From Candidatus Bathyarchaeota archaeon (GTDB taxonomy: Archaea; Thermoproteota; Bathyarchaeia; Bathyarchaeales; WAQA01), in assembly GCA_015520475.1 (NCBI GenBank), contig WAQA01000030.1, forward strand, positions 1 through 6,063: a stretch of DNA of 6,063 nucleotides. The letters run 5' to 3'. This document shows positions 4,993 to 6,063 of the stretch, piece after piece. The position numbers and the translations under genes are program-made. The notes beneath the pieces were generated by a model. It saw only the letters and a program-made list of their open reading frames with translations. It did no database searches and was not told where the DNA came from. Every line of letters starts with the position of its first letter. Position 1 is the stretch's first letter.

Positions 4993-6063
4993 CTGGCCGA
5001 AAAAAGTCAATTCACAGTTTCCTATTTCAGTAGTGGATCACTAACTCCACTAAGAATTGAAATATGTGAGAAGCTGGATAAAGAGGGTTATATACAGAAA
5101 GATGAATTTGTAGCAGAATTTCTATCGAGAGGTTATAAAAAAAGAGAGATTTACCGTGAGCTTGAGCTGAGTTGCTATGCATGCAAAGCTCGATATATAC
5201 CTGAAAAAAGAAAGTATATAGCATTAAAACTTGGGATGGATTCGTGGTCAGACTTAAAACGAAGGGCGTTCGAGCAAGAATCGTTTTTAAGTTTTAACAT
5301 AACAAAATATAAGAGAGCGTATAAAGTTTCTGTTCCTTACTCGAGCTTTTACTCCTGTAACCTAAAAGCTATCCTCCAGAAACATGATTTTCGATACGTC
5401 CCCTTTAGATATGTTACAAGTCTGCAACTGGGCAAGATCTTGGATATGATTTCAGATGTCCTTCCAAGATTGAGAATACCCACAAGAGATGAAGATAATG
5501 CCGTTGTGAAGATGAGAAAAATGATACAAAAAATTAGCAAGAGGTCAAAAACGCAAACGCGCCGTGCGTGGTTCATAGGCAGAGTCACCTTTAAATTAAA
5601 TATTAGTCCAATGCTGGAAAGGACTATGGAATTGATTCTCAGTATTGGACGAAGACCAATTGAATGGCATGGAGGGTCGGTTATAGATTTACAGGCTCTT
5701 GATAACAAGGTTCATTCTGGAAAAAAAGAATTATGGGATTGTCTCAAATATTTGAACGAAAAAGGCATCATAAGATACACTACACCAAACAAAGTGACTT
5801 TAACTGGTCTGGGCTACGCTATTTTGCACTATTATAAACTGACGAAACAGGGCTATAGAAACTTTGATGTATTAGTTAAAAGGGATACAAGCTGCATAAA
5901 TGACATTGAGATTGCCAACTCTTCATTCCTTCATGAGGGTTTACGGCAAGAAATTCAAAAATTTGGTTCGACTTCAATTGGCTATTTCATGATTAAAGGA
6001 TATACATTTAATGAGACTCGGGCGTTTTTCGAAAGAATCCTTTCAAAGTGGCAATCTTTAAGA
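4993..6063 (+). CDS. Unrecognised protein, possible DNA-binding, partial at the right edge
   Basis: A stop-free frame of 357 codons runs off the window. I do not recognise the protein. Coding-like sequence (TPLRIEICEKLDKEG, then GYKKREIYRELE) begins well before the first in-frame ATG at 5236, with no GTG or TTG ahead of it. The only start with a ribosome site is CTG 4993, six bases after AGGTGA; otherwise the 5' end is truncated. Seen: a helix-turn-helix-like stretch at about residues 37-57, a lone CYAC (61-64), and a very basic region around SKRSKTQTRR. A segment at about 207-283 has winged-helix character (KELWDCLKYLNEKGIIRYTT, then KVTLTGLGYAIL). A role as an element-borne regulator or replication protein is inference from the winged helix and its place beside a tRNA gene. 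It is more AT-rich than genes to the left. The overlapping minus-strand frames are rejected as shadows. Confidence 0.6.
   Translation, partial: MAEKSQFTVSYFSSGSLTPLRIEICEKLDKEGYIQKDEFVAEFLSRGYKKREIYRELELSCYACKARYIPEKRKYIALKLGMDSWSDLKRRAFEQESFLSFNITKYKRAYKVSVPYSSFYSCNLKAILQKHDFRYVPFRYVTSLQLGKILDMISDVLPRLRIPTRDEDNAVVKMRKMIQKISKRSKTQTRRAWFIGRVTFKLNISPMLERTMELILSIGRRPIEWHGGSVIDLQALDNKVHSGKKELWDCLKYLNEKGIIRYTTPNKVTLTGLGYAILHYYKLTKQGYRNFDVLVKRDTSCINDIEIANSSFLHEGLRQEIQKFGSTSIGYFMIKGYTFNETRAFFERILSKWQSLR
5200..5217 (+). repeat. 18-bp direct repeat, right copy
   Basis: Exact match to 4875-4892. It is followed 68 bases later by TTTAAGTTTTAAC (5286-5298), which in the left locus lies only 5 bases after the repeat (4898-4910). 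Order and orientation are kept, so the left locus resembles a deleted copy of 5200-5298. Confidence 0.7.

Noticed and set aside
5349..5708. 119-codon minus-strand frame
   Set aside because: It lies entirely antisense to the longer, more protein-like plus-strand frame.
1..6063. CRISPR array
   Set aside because: No set of three or more regularly spaced repeats; only two-copy repeats with unequal spacing.

Overview
The window looks archaeal, most likely from the Thermoproteota/TACK side. The evidence is BRE/TATA-type promoters, GGAGG or GGTGA Shine-Dalgarno sites combined with TTG starts, a crenarchaeal-type single-OB-fold SSB, an HdrA/MvhD electron-transfer pair, and a tRNA-Gln split by a 20-nt bulge-helix-bulge intron in the D-arm. 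The exact lineage cannot be fixed from this sequence.

Left part (1-926): the 5' end of hdrA and a complete mvhD lie on the minus strand as an operon (mvhD first). A divergent promoter region separates them from a plus-strand MFS transporter (927-2075). Positions 2076-2657 hold no convincing protein gene. They contain two diverged copies of one structured element (2134-2260 and 2524-2592). Both copies have the same six-base-pair stem and the same internal loop, but different apical helices that each still pair. This is the best candidate in the window for an undescribed RNA. A decayed IS200/IS605 (TnpB omega-RNA-like) end is the main alternative.

Middle part (2596-4231): a 368-residue protein with an intact nucleotidyltransferase active site and a long helical C-terminus has its promoter directly abutting the second RNA copy. 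An RPA/SSB-like single-OB-fold protein follows and also has its own promoter.

Right part (4296-6063): tRNA-Gln(CTG) with a non-canonical intron and encoded CCA. Immediately after it, gene quality changes. There is a frameshifted minus-strand gene remnant, an AT-rich stretch with short direct repeats, and a 357-codon open frame running off the window, with no ATG, GTG or TTG start upstream of recognisably coding sequence. This arrangement fits an integrated element abutting a tRNA gene, but no integrase and no second attachment copy is visible.
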